64,000 nucleotides of DNA from assembly GCF_019802345.1 (NCBI RefSeq), contig NZ_JAINDZ010000015.1, positions 54,070 to 118,069 on the forward strand, read 5' to 3'. The position numbers and the translations under genes are program-made. The DNA is from Methylosinus sp. Sm6. Lineage in GTDB: Bacteria; Pseudomonadota; Alphaproteobacteria; Rhizobiales; Beijerinckiaceae. Below the pieces are notes generated by a model. That model did no database searches. It saw nothing but the letters and a program-made list of their open reading frames with translations, and was not told the origin of the DNA. Below are positions 56,789-64,000 of this stretch, in pieces (positions within the stretch are counted from its first letter, which is position 1; each line of letters opens with the position of its first letter).

Positions 56789-58554
56789 AGGAATGTGTAG
56801 ACCGTATTGCTGACGCCCTCGAAACGCTCTGGGCGCGTGTTCGCAAACCATTCCGACCAGCGCTGCGGAACCGCTGTCTTATCGAGCAGAAATCCGCCGA
56901 GAACGAGACAATCCAAATCCGATCTGATGAAGCACAGGAGCGCTTCGAGCGGCGTGCAGACAACGGGCTCGCCTCGCATGTTGAACGAAGTATTCAGCAG
57001 GATGGGACAGCCGGTCAGGACGCCGAACGCTTCGATCAGCGCATGAAAGCGTGGATTTCGACCGGCTTCGACCGTTTGGATCCGCGCCGAGCCGTCGACA
57101 TGCGTTATCGCCGGAAGGTCGAGCGCGGAAATGACGCGGCAGGTCTCCAACATGAAGGGGGATTCATGGTCGAGATCGAAATGCTCGGGCGTCCGCTCCA
57201 AAATCGTCGCAGGGGCGAAGGGGCGGAACGCTTCCCGCATCTTGACCGAGGCGTTGATGCGGTCACGCATTTCGGGGCGGCGGGGATCCGCCAAGATCGA
57301 GCGATTGCCGAGCGCGCGCGGCCCGAACTCCATGGCGCCTTGAAACCATCCGACGACCTGGCCATCGGCCAATCGCCGCGCGGCGGCCTGGATCAATCGC
57401 TCGACATCCGCGGTATAATTTTCGACAGGAACATGCCTGGCCGAAAACATCGCGCCGATCTCGCGATCGGTGAATGACGGCCCGAGATACACATGGTCGA
57501 GAGCTCGCCCAGATGAGCATCCGCCGTGACGCTCCGCATATGCGAGCGCGGCGGCGCCGAGAGCGCCTCCGGCGTCGCTCGAGGCAGGCTGCACGAACAG
57601 CCTCTCGAAAGGACCATCGCGCCGAATCCTGGCGTTGGCGACGCAATTCAGCGCCACCCCGCCGGCCATGCATAAATTCTCGCTCGGATAAAGTGTGTGG
57701 AGATGCGCGGCCTTTTCGAGAAGAAGCTCCTCGAGCACGATCTGCAGGCTCTTGGCGATGTCGGCATGGACATCCGTGAGTTCCGATTCTTTGCGACGCG
57801 GAGGATGCTCGAACAGCTCGACGAGCCTCTCCGAATACATTTTCTCTTCGCGCAGAAATGCAAAATATGAAAGGTCGAGCTCGAACGATCCGCCGTCGGA
57901 GCGACGCACCAGCTTTCTGATGTGCGGAACATATTTGTCCGAGCCGTAAGGCGCGAGCCCCATCACTTTGTACTCGCCGTCGTTCACCTCGAAGCCGAGA
58001 TAGGCGGTGATCGCGCTGTAGAGGAGACCGATCGAATGCGGGAACGACACGTCGCCCAAGAGTTCGATCCTCGCGCCTTCGGCTTTGTAGAAGCTCAACG
58101 TCCGCCACTCGCCGACGCCGTCGGCCACCAGAATGGCGGCCTCTCGGAAACCGGAATAATGGTAGGCGCTCGCCGCATGGGAGAGGTGGTGGTCGTAAAA
58201 GAGAATCTCTCTTTCGAAACCGAGGCGCTCGCGAATGCTCTGCTCGGGCAGATGTGGATTGAGGCGATAGAGCGATTTCGGCGTGGCGATCGGGAGATCG
58301 GGCAATCCGAGCCATATGTTGCGACCGAGCTTCGCGTAAGGGTCCTCATAATAGGCCACGCATTCGACCTCGTCGATCGTGACATCGGCCCGATCGAGAC
58401 AATAGCGAATGGCGTTGAGTGGAAGATCCGGGTCGTGCTTCTTACGCGTGAAGCGCTCTTCCTGAGCCGCTGCGACCAATCGGCCGTCGACCAGCAAAGC
58501 CGCCGCCGCGTCGTGATAGAAGGCCGATATGCCGAGGATGACGCTTTTGCTCAT
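56785..58554 (-). CDS. Carbamoyltransferase, NodU/CmcH/TobZ family
   Basis: This 589-residue protein has the Kae1-like N-terminal half (FYHDAAAALLVDGRLVAAAQEERF, metal-binding HHLSHAASAYHYSGF, VADGVGEWRT, MGLAPYG) and the C-terminal half typical of the family (GWFQGAMEFGPRALGNRSILADPR, REAFRPFAPA, NTSFNMRGEPVVCTPLEAL). Family enzymes move a carbamoyl group from carbamoyl phosphate, via carbamoyladenylate, to a hydroxyl of a natural product or sugar. It starts 40 bases after mbnF and is coupled to the SGNH gene. A carbamoyl decoration in the methanobactin pathway is inferred, not shown. Confidence 0.9.
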   Translation of the reverse strand: MSKSVILGISAFYHDAAAALLVDGRLVAAAQEERFTRKKHDPDLPLNAIRYCLDRADVTIDEVECVAYYEDPYAKLGRNIWLGLPDLPIATPKSLYRLNPHLPEQSIRERLGFEREILFYDHHLSHAASAYHYSGFREAAILVADGVGEWRTLSFYKAEGARIELLGDVSFPHSIGLLYSAITAYLGFEVNDGEYKVMGLAPYGSDKYVPHIRKLVRRSDGGSFELDLSYFAFLREEKMYSERLVELFEHPPRRKESELTDVHADIAKSLQIVLEELLLEKAAHLHTLYPSENLCMAGGVALNCVANARIRRDGPFERLFVQPASSDAGGALGAAALAYAERHGGCSSGRALDHVYLGPSFTDREIGAMFSARHVPVENYTADVERLIQAAARRLADGQVVGWFQGAMEFGPRALGNRSILADPRRPEMRDRINASVKMREAFRPFAPATILERTPEHFDLDHESPFMLETCRVISALDLPAITHVDGSARIQTVEAGRNPRFHALIEAFGVLTGCPILLNTSFNMRGEPVVCTPLEALLCFIRSDLDCLVLGGFLLDKTAVPQRWSEWFANTRPERFEGVSNTVYTFL

Positions 58555-58594
58555 CGAGTTTCCCGTTTTCTCGCCTTCTCGGCGGCGCGATGTC

Positions 58595-60208
58595 TCATCC
58601 CTCCGACGAATCGATGCACAGGACGCGCGTAATCGCGCTGGCCAATACTGCGACGGGGTCGGATGGCTCGTCGAGCGCGCGCCAGGCGATGAAGCCGTCA
58701 GGGCGCACGAGCAATGCGCCGCCGGAGCCGATCGCGGTACGCGTGAGGAACGAATCGTCCTCCTCGATCAAATCGACGCCGATCTGAAACGCGGTCAACG
58801 GCGCGCCGCCCGTCGCTTCCGCCGCGCGCGACGCCGCGGCGATCCATGCCCCCCCGGACGGCCCGGCGAATAGCACGAGCCCCCGACCGACGATGTCGTG
58901 CGTCGAGATTCGCGCGCCGTCGCGAAGGAGAGCGACATGCGCGAGGCGTGAGCCGGGACGACCGCTCGGTCTCAAAGTGTCGTCCACGACGCGGCCGTCG
59001 TCGGGCTCCTCGAGGCAGATCGCCGAGGATCGGTATCGATAGCTCATGGCGACATCGAGATAGTTCACCCGGCCGCGCGCATCCGAGAGCTCTGCGCGAT
59101 CGCCGCGTATGCGCTCGACATAATTCTCCGTCGCGCGCGCTATGGCGAGCTGCGCGACCGGACGTCGCTCGGGCTCATAGGTGTCGAGCAGGGCCGGACC
59201 GGCTTCGCCATGGATCGCCATCGCCAGCTTCCAGGCGATATCGGCTGCATCCTGAATCGCGGCCTGTCCGGCGAGCCCGCCGACCGGCGGCATGATATGC
59301 GCCGCATCCCCCGTGAGAAAGACGCGGCCGACCTGCATTCGCTCGGCGAGGAGCGCCGACATGCGCCAGGGAATGACGTCGAGAATCCGCACCTCGAGAT
59401 CGGGCTGACCGAGCGCCGCCCGCACCACATGCTCGCAGCGCGCCGCATCGAAATCCGAAGGACTCTCACGATGCGGGTCGTATTCCACATTGAGCTGACC
59501 GCGATCTTGATCATCGCAGCTAACGAAAGCGCCCGTGAACTCCCGATTGCGAATATAACACAGCAGGAAGCCGCGGCCGGCCAGCGCGCGGGCGAGATCG
59601 GCTTCGAAAAGTATCGAAACCGCATGCGAGACGCCGTCCCGCCCGACCATTCCGACGCCGAGCGATTTTCGAATCTCGCTGCCGCTCCCGTCTGACGCGA
59701 CGAGATAGTCCGCCAGGACGGTGGTTTCTCCTCCGTCGGACGCGTCGCGCAGCACGGCGCGAACGCCGTTTTCGTCCTGCGTGAAGGAAACGAGCTCTGT
59801 GCAAAAGCGAATATCGGCTCCGAGTTCGCGCGCGCGCCGAAGCAGGATCGGCTCGACCCGATCTTGGCCGGCGCTGCACATCCTCGCCGGCGATAGCCGA
59901 CTCGTGTCCGACCACCCGGGCGCGCCGAGCGTTCGGATCGGCGGGTCGGTGAGGCTTTCCGCGATGATCGTCGTGTTGTCTCCGGGCGCCGCCCGGCTGG
60001 CCCGTTGCAGTTCGGATTCGAGCCCGGGAATCAATAGCAGCAGTTCGAGGCTGCGGAGATTGAGACCATGCGCTCGCGGGTGGCTCGACAGCGTCGAACG
60101 GCGCTCGACCAGGAGACAAGGGACGCCGCGAGACGAGAGCAGCAACGCCGTCGTCAGTCCAGAATATCCTGCGCCCGCGATCAGGACAGGCACGTGTCTG
60201 AGAGTCAT
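58595..60208 (-). CDS. mbnF: MbnF-like FAD-dependent monooxygenase
   Basis: This 537-residue group A flavoprotein hydroxylase has the dinucleotide motif LIAGAGYSGLTTALLLSSRG, the DG motif VASDGSGSEIRKSLG (about residue 175) and the GD motif VFLTGDAAHIMPPVGGLAGQ (about 298-317). A C-terminal thioredoxin-like region follows, as in PHBH-type phenol hydroxylases. Position directly after mbnM matches mbnF of Methylocystis methanobactin operons, where it is proposed to alter an N-terminal oxazolone into a pyrazinedione-type ring. It starts 33 bases after mbnM. Confidence 0.85.
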   Translation of the reverse strand: MTLRHVPVLIAGAGYSGLTTALLLSSRGVPCLLVERRSTLSSHPRAHGLNLRSLELLLLIPGLESELQRASRAAPGDNTTIIAESLTDPPIRTLGAPGWSDTSRLSPARMCSAGQDRVEPILLRRARELGADIRFCTELVSFTQDENGVRAVLRDASDGGETTVLADYLVASDGSGSEIRKSLGVGMVGRDGVSHAVSILFEADLARALAGRGFLLCYIRNREFTGAFVSCDDQDRGQLNVEYDPHRESPSDFDAARCEHVVRAALGQPDLEVRILDVIPWRMSALLAERMQVGRVFLTGDAAHIMPPVGGLAGQAAIQDAADIAWKLAMAIHGEAGPALLDTYEPERRPVAQLAIARATENYVERIRGDRAELSDARGRVNYLDVAMSYRYRSSAICLEEPDDGRVVDDTLRPSGRPGSRLAHVALLRDGARISTHDIVGRGLVLFAGPSGGAWIAAASRAAEATGGAPLTAFQIGVDLIEEDDSFLTRTAIGSGGALLVRPDGFIAWRALDEPSDPVAVLASAITRVLCIDSSEG

Positions 60209-60241
60209 GGTCGCAGCCTCTTTCGCATTGCGGGGGGAGTC

Positions 60242-61594
60242 CTATTTTTCCGCTCGGCTCCAGATGGTTCTCCACAGATCGACGTGCAGTCCTGCGAGAT
60301 CGCGCAATTTCTCGAACGTCGGCCATGCGCGCTGCATCTCGGTCCCGTGGAGACGGCGCCAGAGCCATACGCCGCATGCCGCCTCTGGAACGATCAGGGA
60401 CAGATAGGCGATCGCCGGCGAGTCGAGATGAAGTCCGAGAGCGACGAGCGGAACGCCGAATAGCCAGAGCGACGCGCTGTCCGCTTTCGCGACCGTGGTG
60501 AAGTCCCCTCGCGCCTGAGAAACCGCGCGCAGGACGTTGGTCGCGTAACGGAGCGGCAAGGACAGAGCGAGCGCCTGGATGAAGACCGACCACCATGGCC
60601 CCTGTTGACCATAAAGGCCTCCCAACGGGTCCCGGCACGCGATCAGAGCCGCGGCGAAGGGAAAGACGACGATCGCGCCGTGACGCCACAACGCTCTTAT
60701 GATGGGGTCGTATTCGCGGCCATTTCGCTCCGGCAATCGATAAGCGAGATATCGCATGAGCGCCATGAAAGGCGCGAACACGAAAAGGATCAGCGTCTGG
60801 CCCGCGGCGTAGGAATTGATCCGTGCGATATGATATGTCCCGAGCCATGGCGCAGCGAATAGGCTGAGACAGACGAAGATCGCCGCCTGCATTGTCAGGA
60901 TGCGCTGCGACTCCCACGCCGTGGAGCGGAGAAAACGCAGCGTCCAGGCGCGCTCCGGAACGACGAGCGACAGCGCGTTTCGTTGCGCGAGGACGCGCCA
61001 GCACCAGAAGGAGGAGAGGATCGCCACGAGCGAACCGCTGACGAAGCATCCCGCGAGTCCCATGCCCAGACCATTCATGAACAGGAGATTGCCGGCGATC
61101 TTCGCTATCGCCTCGATCAGCCTCCAACGGACGACCCTCGGTCCATCGGCCAATGCGTGAAGAACGAAAGCGGCTGTGCTGCCGAAGAATCGAAAGGGCG
61201 CCGCGAGCGCGAACCAGAACACGCTCACGCCGAGGGGACCGGCGATTTCGGCGTCGTGAAAGAGCCATCCGACCAAGCCGGGGTAGAAGGCGAGGCCGAA
61301 CCCGCAACAGCAGAGGCCGGTTATCGATGCGACGATGAGGACCTGTGCGGTGACGCGGGGCGTGTCGCCGCTCCGCTCCGCCTGAGGGATCAGCGTCGAT
61401 GCGACGGCGCCGATCGCCGCCATCAGCACGATGTCGACGATCGCCATGCGCGTCAGCATCACATAAGCGCCCGAGGCGCCGCCGCCGAGGCGTGCGACCA
61501 TGACGATGTCGGCCTGCTGAGTCAGCTGAGCCACGCCGAGCGCCGAGAGCAGCGGCCAATATCCTCGCCAGAAGCTCTTGTCGACGACCGTCAT
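60242..61594 (-). CDS. mbnM: MATE-family exporter, methanobactin export (MbnM)
   Basis: This 450-residue membrane protein has about 12 helices and MATE features early on (FWRGYWPLLSALGVAQLTQQADIVMVARLGG). ATG 61594 overlaps the mbnC stop (ATGA) and removes 43 upstream residues that lie in mbnC. MbnM is the MATE pump found next to mbnC in known methanobactin operons and is thought to export the modified peptide to the periplasm. Confidence 0.9.
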   Translation of the reverse strand: MTVVDKSFWRGYWPLLSALGVAQLTQQADIVMVARLGGGASGAYVMLTRMAIVDIVLMAAIGAVASTLIPQAERSGDTPRVTAQVLIVASITGLCCCGFGLAFYPGLVGWLFHDAEIAGPLGVSVFWFALAAPFRFFGSTAAFVLHALADGPRVVRWRLIEAIAKIAGNLLFMNGLGMGLAGCFVSGSLVAILSSFWCWRVLAQRNALSLVVPERAWTLRFLRSTAWESQRILTMQAAIFVCLSLFAAPWLGTYHIARINSYAAGQTLILFVFAPFMALMRYLAYRLPERNGREYDPIIRALWRHGAIVVFPFAAALIACRDPLGGLYGQQGPWWSVFIQALALSLPLRYATNVLRAVSQARGDFTTVAKADSASLWLFGVPLVALGLHLDSPAIAYLSLIVPEAACGVWLWRRLHGTEMQRAWPTFEKLRDLAGLHVDLWRTIWSRAEK

Positions 61595-62178
61595 CGCGGT
61601 ATGGGGCTCCAGCCGGGGAAGTAGTCGAGGTCGAAGGTCGGCGTCACAAAATATCCGAACTCGCCCTCGGGAGCGGGAAGCGGCGTATCGAAGCGGACAT
61701 GCTGAACCTGCTCGAGCCCGCAATAGACGCTATCGATCTTGGCGGCGACGACAGCCGCCCCGTCGAGCGAGCGGCTTCCTAGAATGAGCTGGCATTTGTC
61801 GGTGTCGCGGTCCAGCATCATCCATCGGGTCGCCGCCGCGGTCATGATCGGCAGGAGCTGCTCCTCTCCCAGCCGATCGCGAAACTCCGATTGCAGCAGC
61901 CATTCATAGACCCAGAGAAAGAAGCTCCAGCCGAACGTCAGCTTCCTCTCGATCGCCCATGCCATGAAGGGCATGTAGATATCGTGTCCGTCGGGCCCGG
62001 TGAAATCGAGCAGCCGCGGGCATGTGTCGAACAATGTATGCCAATAGGAACGAATGCTGATGTCGATTCGGACGAACGCGCGAGAGTCCTCCGGATAGGA
62101 GCCTTGCCGCGTCGGATTCCACAGATCGTCGTAGAGCTCCGCATCGATCCTAACCGGCGCAGTCGGCAAGGGATTCAT
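61591..62178 (-). CDS. mbnC: Methanobactin biosynthesis protein MbnC
   Basis: This 195-residue protein carries stretches I recognise from MbnC: PTAPVRIDAELYDDLWNP, SYWHTLFDTCPRLLDF, CQLILGSRSLDGAAVVAAKI and the C-terminal DYFPGWSPIPR. MbnC partners MbnB in an iron- and O2-dependent complex that turns MbnA cysteines into oxazolone/thioamide pairs, and it helps bind the leader peptide. ATG 62178 lies inside the 3' end of mbnB (29-base overlap). The reading frame is intact. Confidence 0.93.
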   Translation of the reverse strand: MNPLPTAPVRIDAELYDDLWNPTRQGSYPEDSRAFVRIDISIRSYWHTLFDTCPRLLDFTGPDGHDIYMPFMAWAIERKLTFGWSFFLWVYEWLLQSEFRDRLGEEQLLPIMTAAATRWMMLDRDTDKCQLILGSRSLDGAAVVAAKIDSVYCGLEQVQHVRFDTPLPAPEGEFGYFVTPTFDLDYFPGWSPIPR

Positions 62179-62983
62179 GACGCTTTTCCTCCTCGCTGTC
62201 GAAAATGTCGTGCAGATTCTGCAGATCGCGGGATATCGAATCGTAATCGAGCTCGAAGTCGCGCTCATAGGTGATCGTCGCGCCGGGCTTGTCGAAGGCG
62301 CTTCGCATCCGTCTCAGGAAATCCAGCGTGTCGTCGGCCATTTCGCGGTCGTGCGAATCGACCTTGACGCGGGGCTCGATGTAGGCCGTGCCATATCCCG
62401 CGACGTGAAAATGCTGCGTCGATTCGATGATGTTTTTCCACATTTCGACCGGCGCGCCGGAGTTGTGTTGAGCGCAGATCGCATTGGACGCATCGAACAA
62501 GACGCCGACGCCGATGTCGCGACTGAGGCGCTCGTAGAACGCCGGCGCATCCCAGGCGCCGTCCATGATCGACGGATAATTCTCCAGATAGAGTCGCGTC
62601 CCCAGCATGTCCTGCCAGATCGCGGCCCGCTCCCGTAGCCGGTCGTATTCTTTGATGTAATCGACCTCGCCGAGGTGGAAGAGCTCCGTCCCGTCATGCA
62701 CGAAATAGAGGACGTGGTCGGACACATAAATAGGCTTCATCTCTTCGATGAAGAAGCGAATTCGATCTCCGAATTTCTTCTAGGTTTCGAGATCGTTCTC
62801 GGCATATTTCGAGAGCATCATATGAAAGCCGACCGGGCAATCGAAGGCGTCGATCAGCTCCTGCGGCGGGAGATGAAGGAAATTATCGATCAGCAGCTCC
62901 ACATAATCGATCTGGCGCGCCTTGATCATTTTCTGAACCATGCCGAGCGAGCCGGGCAGTGTGAAATTGAAGCCGATTTTCAA
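62150..62983 (-). pseudogene. mbnB: Methanobactin biosynthesis protein MbnB, interrupted by one in-frame amber codon
   Basis: Read through one TAG at 62780-62782, this 277-codon frame is a full-length MbnB (DUF692 TIM barrel). Before the stop: IGFNFTLPGSLGMVQKMI, YVELLIDNFLHLPP, CPVGFHMMLSKY. After it: YVSDHVLYFVHDG, LYLENYPSIMDGAWDAP, LFDASNAICAQHNSGAP, HFHVAGYG, DSHDREMADDTLDFL, ITYERDFELDYD. All expected metal-site segments are present and no frameshift is needed. TTG 62983 is the preferred start: GGAGGG lies 5 bases upstream and the protein then begins at the family start; ATG 62995 is possible. ATG 62740 could reinitiate but would lose the first 81 codons. MbnB is the iron catalytic subunit. 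Confidence 0.88.
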
Positions 62984-63081
62984 TTCGCCCTCCATCCGAA
63001 TGTCGGGATTTCGACAGTTTCCACCGATGACACGTCGGCGCGCGGCGCGTCCGCCGCAAATTCCGCCTGCTCGAGCCCATG

Positions 63082-63113
63082 AAAACGCCGCCCCCCGAAA
63101 TCGGAGGACGGCG
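63082..63113 (-). terminator. Terminator/attenuator hairpin between mbnA and mbnB
   Basis: On the minus strand a 12-bp stem (CGCCGTCCTCCG, loop ATTT, CGGGGGGCGGCG; two G-U pairs) starts 15 bases after the mbnA stop and is followed by TTTT (63085-63082). A partial terminator here would let mbnA mRNA exceed that for the enzymes. Confidence 0.75.
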
Positions 63114-63128
63114 CCCGCGAGAACCAGA

Positions 63129-63224
63129 TCAGCAGCCGGTCTTGCAGGTGTTGCACGAGCCGCACATCGCGGCGGCGCGACCGATGACCGGGAGGACCTT
63201 CTTCGTAGCGATCTTGATAGCCAT
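63129..63224 (-). CDS. mbnA: Methanobactin precursor peptide MbnA
   Basis: This 31-residue peptide has leader MAIKIATKKVLPVIGRAAA and predicted core MCGSCNTCKTGC. The leader motif KKVLPVIGR is the same as in the Methylosinus trichosporium OB3b precursor as I recall it, and the core aligns with its LCGSCYPCSCM: Cys2 and Cys8 would become oxazolone/thioamide groups, and Cys5 and Cys12 remain for a disulfide. The ribosome site GGAGAAG lies 5 bases before ATG 63224. mbnB, C, M and F follow on the same strand. The mature product should chelate Cu(I). Group membership by core is close to group I, while mbnF is usual for group II. Confidence 0.95.
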   Translation of the reverse strand: MAIKIATKKVLPVIGRAAAMCGSCNTCKTGC

Positions 63225-64000
63225 CTGACTTCTCCATTGTGACGTTGATTATGGATCGACAATAAAAAGATTCACGTCTCTATACTGTCGTCTGCGCCGC
63301 TCGTAACGTCAAACCGAGCGGTATCTCAGAATCTTGCGGCCAGCGCATTCATAGAGCGCTCGCCATAATTGCCAACTGCACACATACATACGTTATGCGA
63401 CGGCGCATTTATATGCAAATACTTGATAGTTAGCACAATAGTACATCTTTCGTGATGTATATACGTGCAAATACGACGACATACAGCGACGACGTCGCAG
63501 AAAAACAGCCATGTATACGCTCTCCTAAAAAACGCGTCGTCATACAACAGAACGGGCGAGCCGGCGCGAATCGGACATGCCGTGAAACAATTTTTTCGAT
63601 TTGAGCCGCCTAGGAGAACAAACGTTCGGAACGGAGGCGGTGCCCCTCCGCTGGCCGGCGAGGTCGATCGATCGTCATTATCGCGAATGAGCCACGTCGC
63701 CGTCGGGGCGCGCCTTTTCGCGCCGACCGTCTCCCCGCCGGCGAGCGCTGCGGCGCTCGGTCGGTGCGACGCATCGCGAAGGCGAGTGTCGCGACGGCAG
63801 CCCCGGTCGTTCGAGGGCGATTGCGGCCATCCGTGCGCCTGCTCCGGCGCTCGCCCGTCCTTCCCCTCGCTCCCGCACTCGACAATCAGGGCTCCGAATT
63901 CGGGTTAACGAGCAGAGAGTTTTCAGCGTCATGGCCGCGCTTGTCGCACGGCTGTCCGGTTCAAGATAGGCATAGTATTATCTCGTATTGGCGTGGGTCC
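63225..64000. other. Non-coding region upstream of mbnA to the window edge
   Basis: No supported gene is found. 63330-63540 is markedly AT-richer than the rest of the window and contains TGCAAATAC twice (63414-63422 and 63466-63474). 63600-63900 is GC-rich again with open frames lacking any family signature. The sigma/anti-sigma and TonB genes (mbnI, mbnR, mbnT) that precede mbnA in many operons are not here. Confidence 0.5.
63279..63321 (-). promoter_or_regulatory. Candidate control region of mbnA
   Basis: A perfect 7-bp inverted repeat (CCGCTCG at 63297-63303, CGAGCGG at 63315-63321, 11-base spacer) lies about 75 bases upstream of mbnA. On the minus strand a TATAGA box at 63284-63279 sits just downstream of it. 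No well-spaced sigma-70 -35 box is seen, so an ECF or activator-dependent promoter is likelier. Weak call. Confidence 0.3.

Noticed and set aside
62780..63262. 160-codon minus-strand frame as a longer MbnB N-terminus
   Set aside because: Its first 89 codons run antisense-free through mbnA in another frame with no homology; MbnB similarity begins only at 62983.
63279..63312. Sigma-70 promoter TTGACG...TATAGA for mbnA
   Set aside because: The two boxes are 22 bases apart, too far for a standard sigma-70 promoter, so only a weak control-region call was kept.
63465..63908. 147-codon plus-strand open frame upstream of mbnA
   Set aside because: No family motif, no convincing ribosome site, and it spans an abrupt AT-rich to GC-rich change; more likely non-coding.

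Overview
The window is a GC-rich chromosomal segment of an alphaproteobacterium, most likely a type II methanotroph of the Methylosinus/Methylocystis kind. The basis is the alphaproteobacterial gene order rpoZ - rsh - pdxJ - acpS - lepB - rnc - era, MucR-, FixJ- and Zur-type regulators, and a methanobactin (copper-chelating RiPP) biosynthesis cluster at the right end. No rRNA, tRNA or CRISPR array was recognised.

Positions 1-8.3 kb hold core genes: a uracil-DNA glycosylase cut by the left edge, a NYN-domain protein, and the long co-directional run from rpoZ to era. From 8.3 to 16.2 kb come an osmoprotectant-type ABC transporter with a receptor-permease fusion, a TAXI-type receptor, argG, a secreted beta-helix protein, a divergent azoreductase/HxlR pair and a Zur-like regulator. 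Positions 16.2-21.3 kb are the prkA-yeaH-spoVR stress operon behind a good sigma-54 promoter. Positions 21.4-27.5 kb carry an LptF/LptG-like permease, three glycosyltransferase-like proteins (two of them tandem paralogues) and a secreted repeat protein. Positions 27.5-47.2 kb are mixed housekeeping genes: a lysine 2,3-aminomutase homologue, an MscS channel, a FixJ-like regulator overlapping recQ, usg, lpdA, an amidase, an M20 peptidase, an AI-2E permease, a Rieske/FAD reductase, mucR, an L,D-transpeptidase, moaA and a solute receptor.

From 47.4 kb the region is accessory. It contains a coniferyl-aldehyde-dehydrogenase-like gene divergent from its TetR regulator with two matching operators, an IS256 remnant, an ArsR - MFS - SRPBCC/flavin-oxidase operon, and a graveyard of IS3, IS5 and integrase fragments (53.7-54.7 kb).

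That graveyard borders the main find, on the minus strand from 63.2 to 54.7 kb: mbnA (a 31-residue methanobactin precursor too short for usual gene calling), a terminator-like hairpin, mbnB with one in-frame amber codon, mbnC, the MATE exporter mbnM, the FAD monooxygenase mbnF, then a NodU/CmcH-type carbamoyltransferase coupled by a 4-base overlap to a large SGNH-hydrolase protein. The last two are not part of the methanobactin operons I know and may be new tailoring genes. MbnB and MbnC should install the copper-binding oxazolone/thioamide groups on MbnA, MbnF should add a further oxidation, and MbnM should export the product. No TonB receptor, sigma/anti-sigma pair or MbnP/MbnH is present inside the window.

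Several short palindromic repeat families recur between genes across the window.
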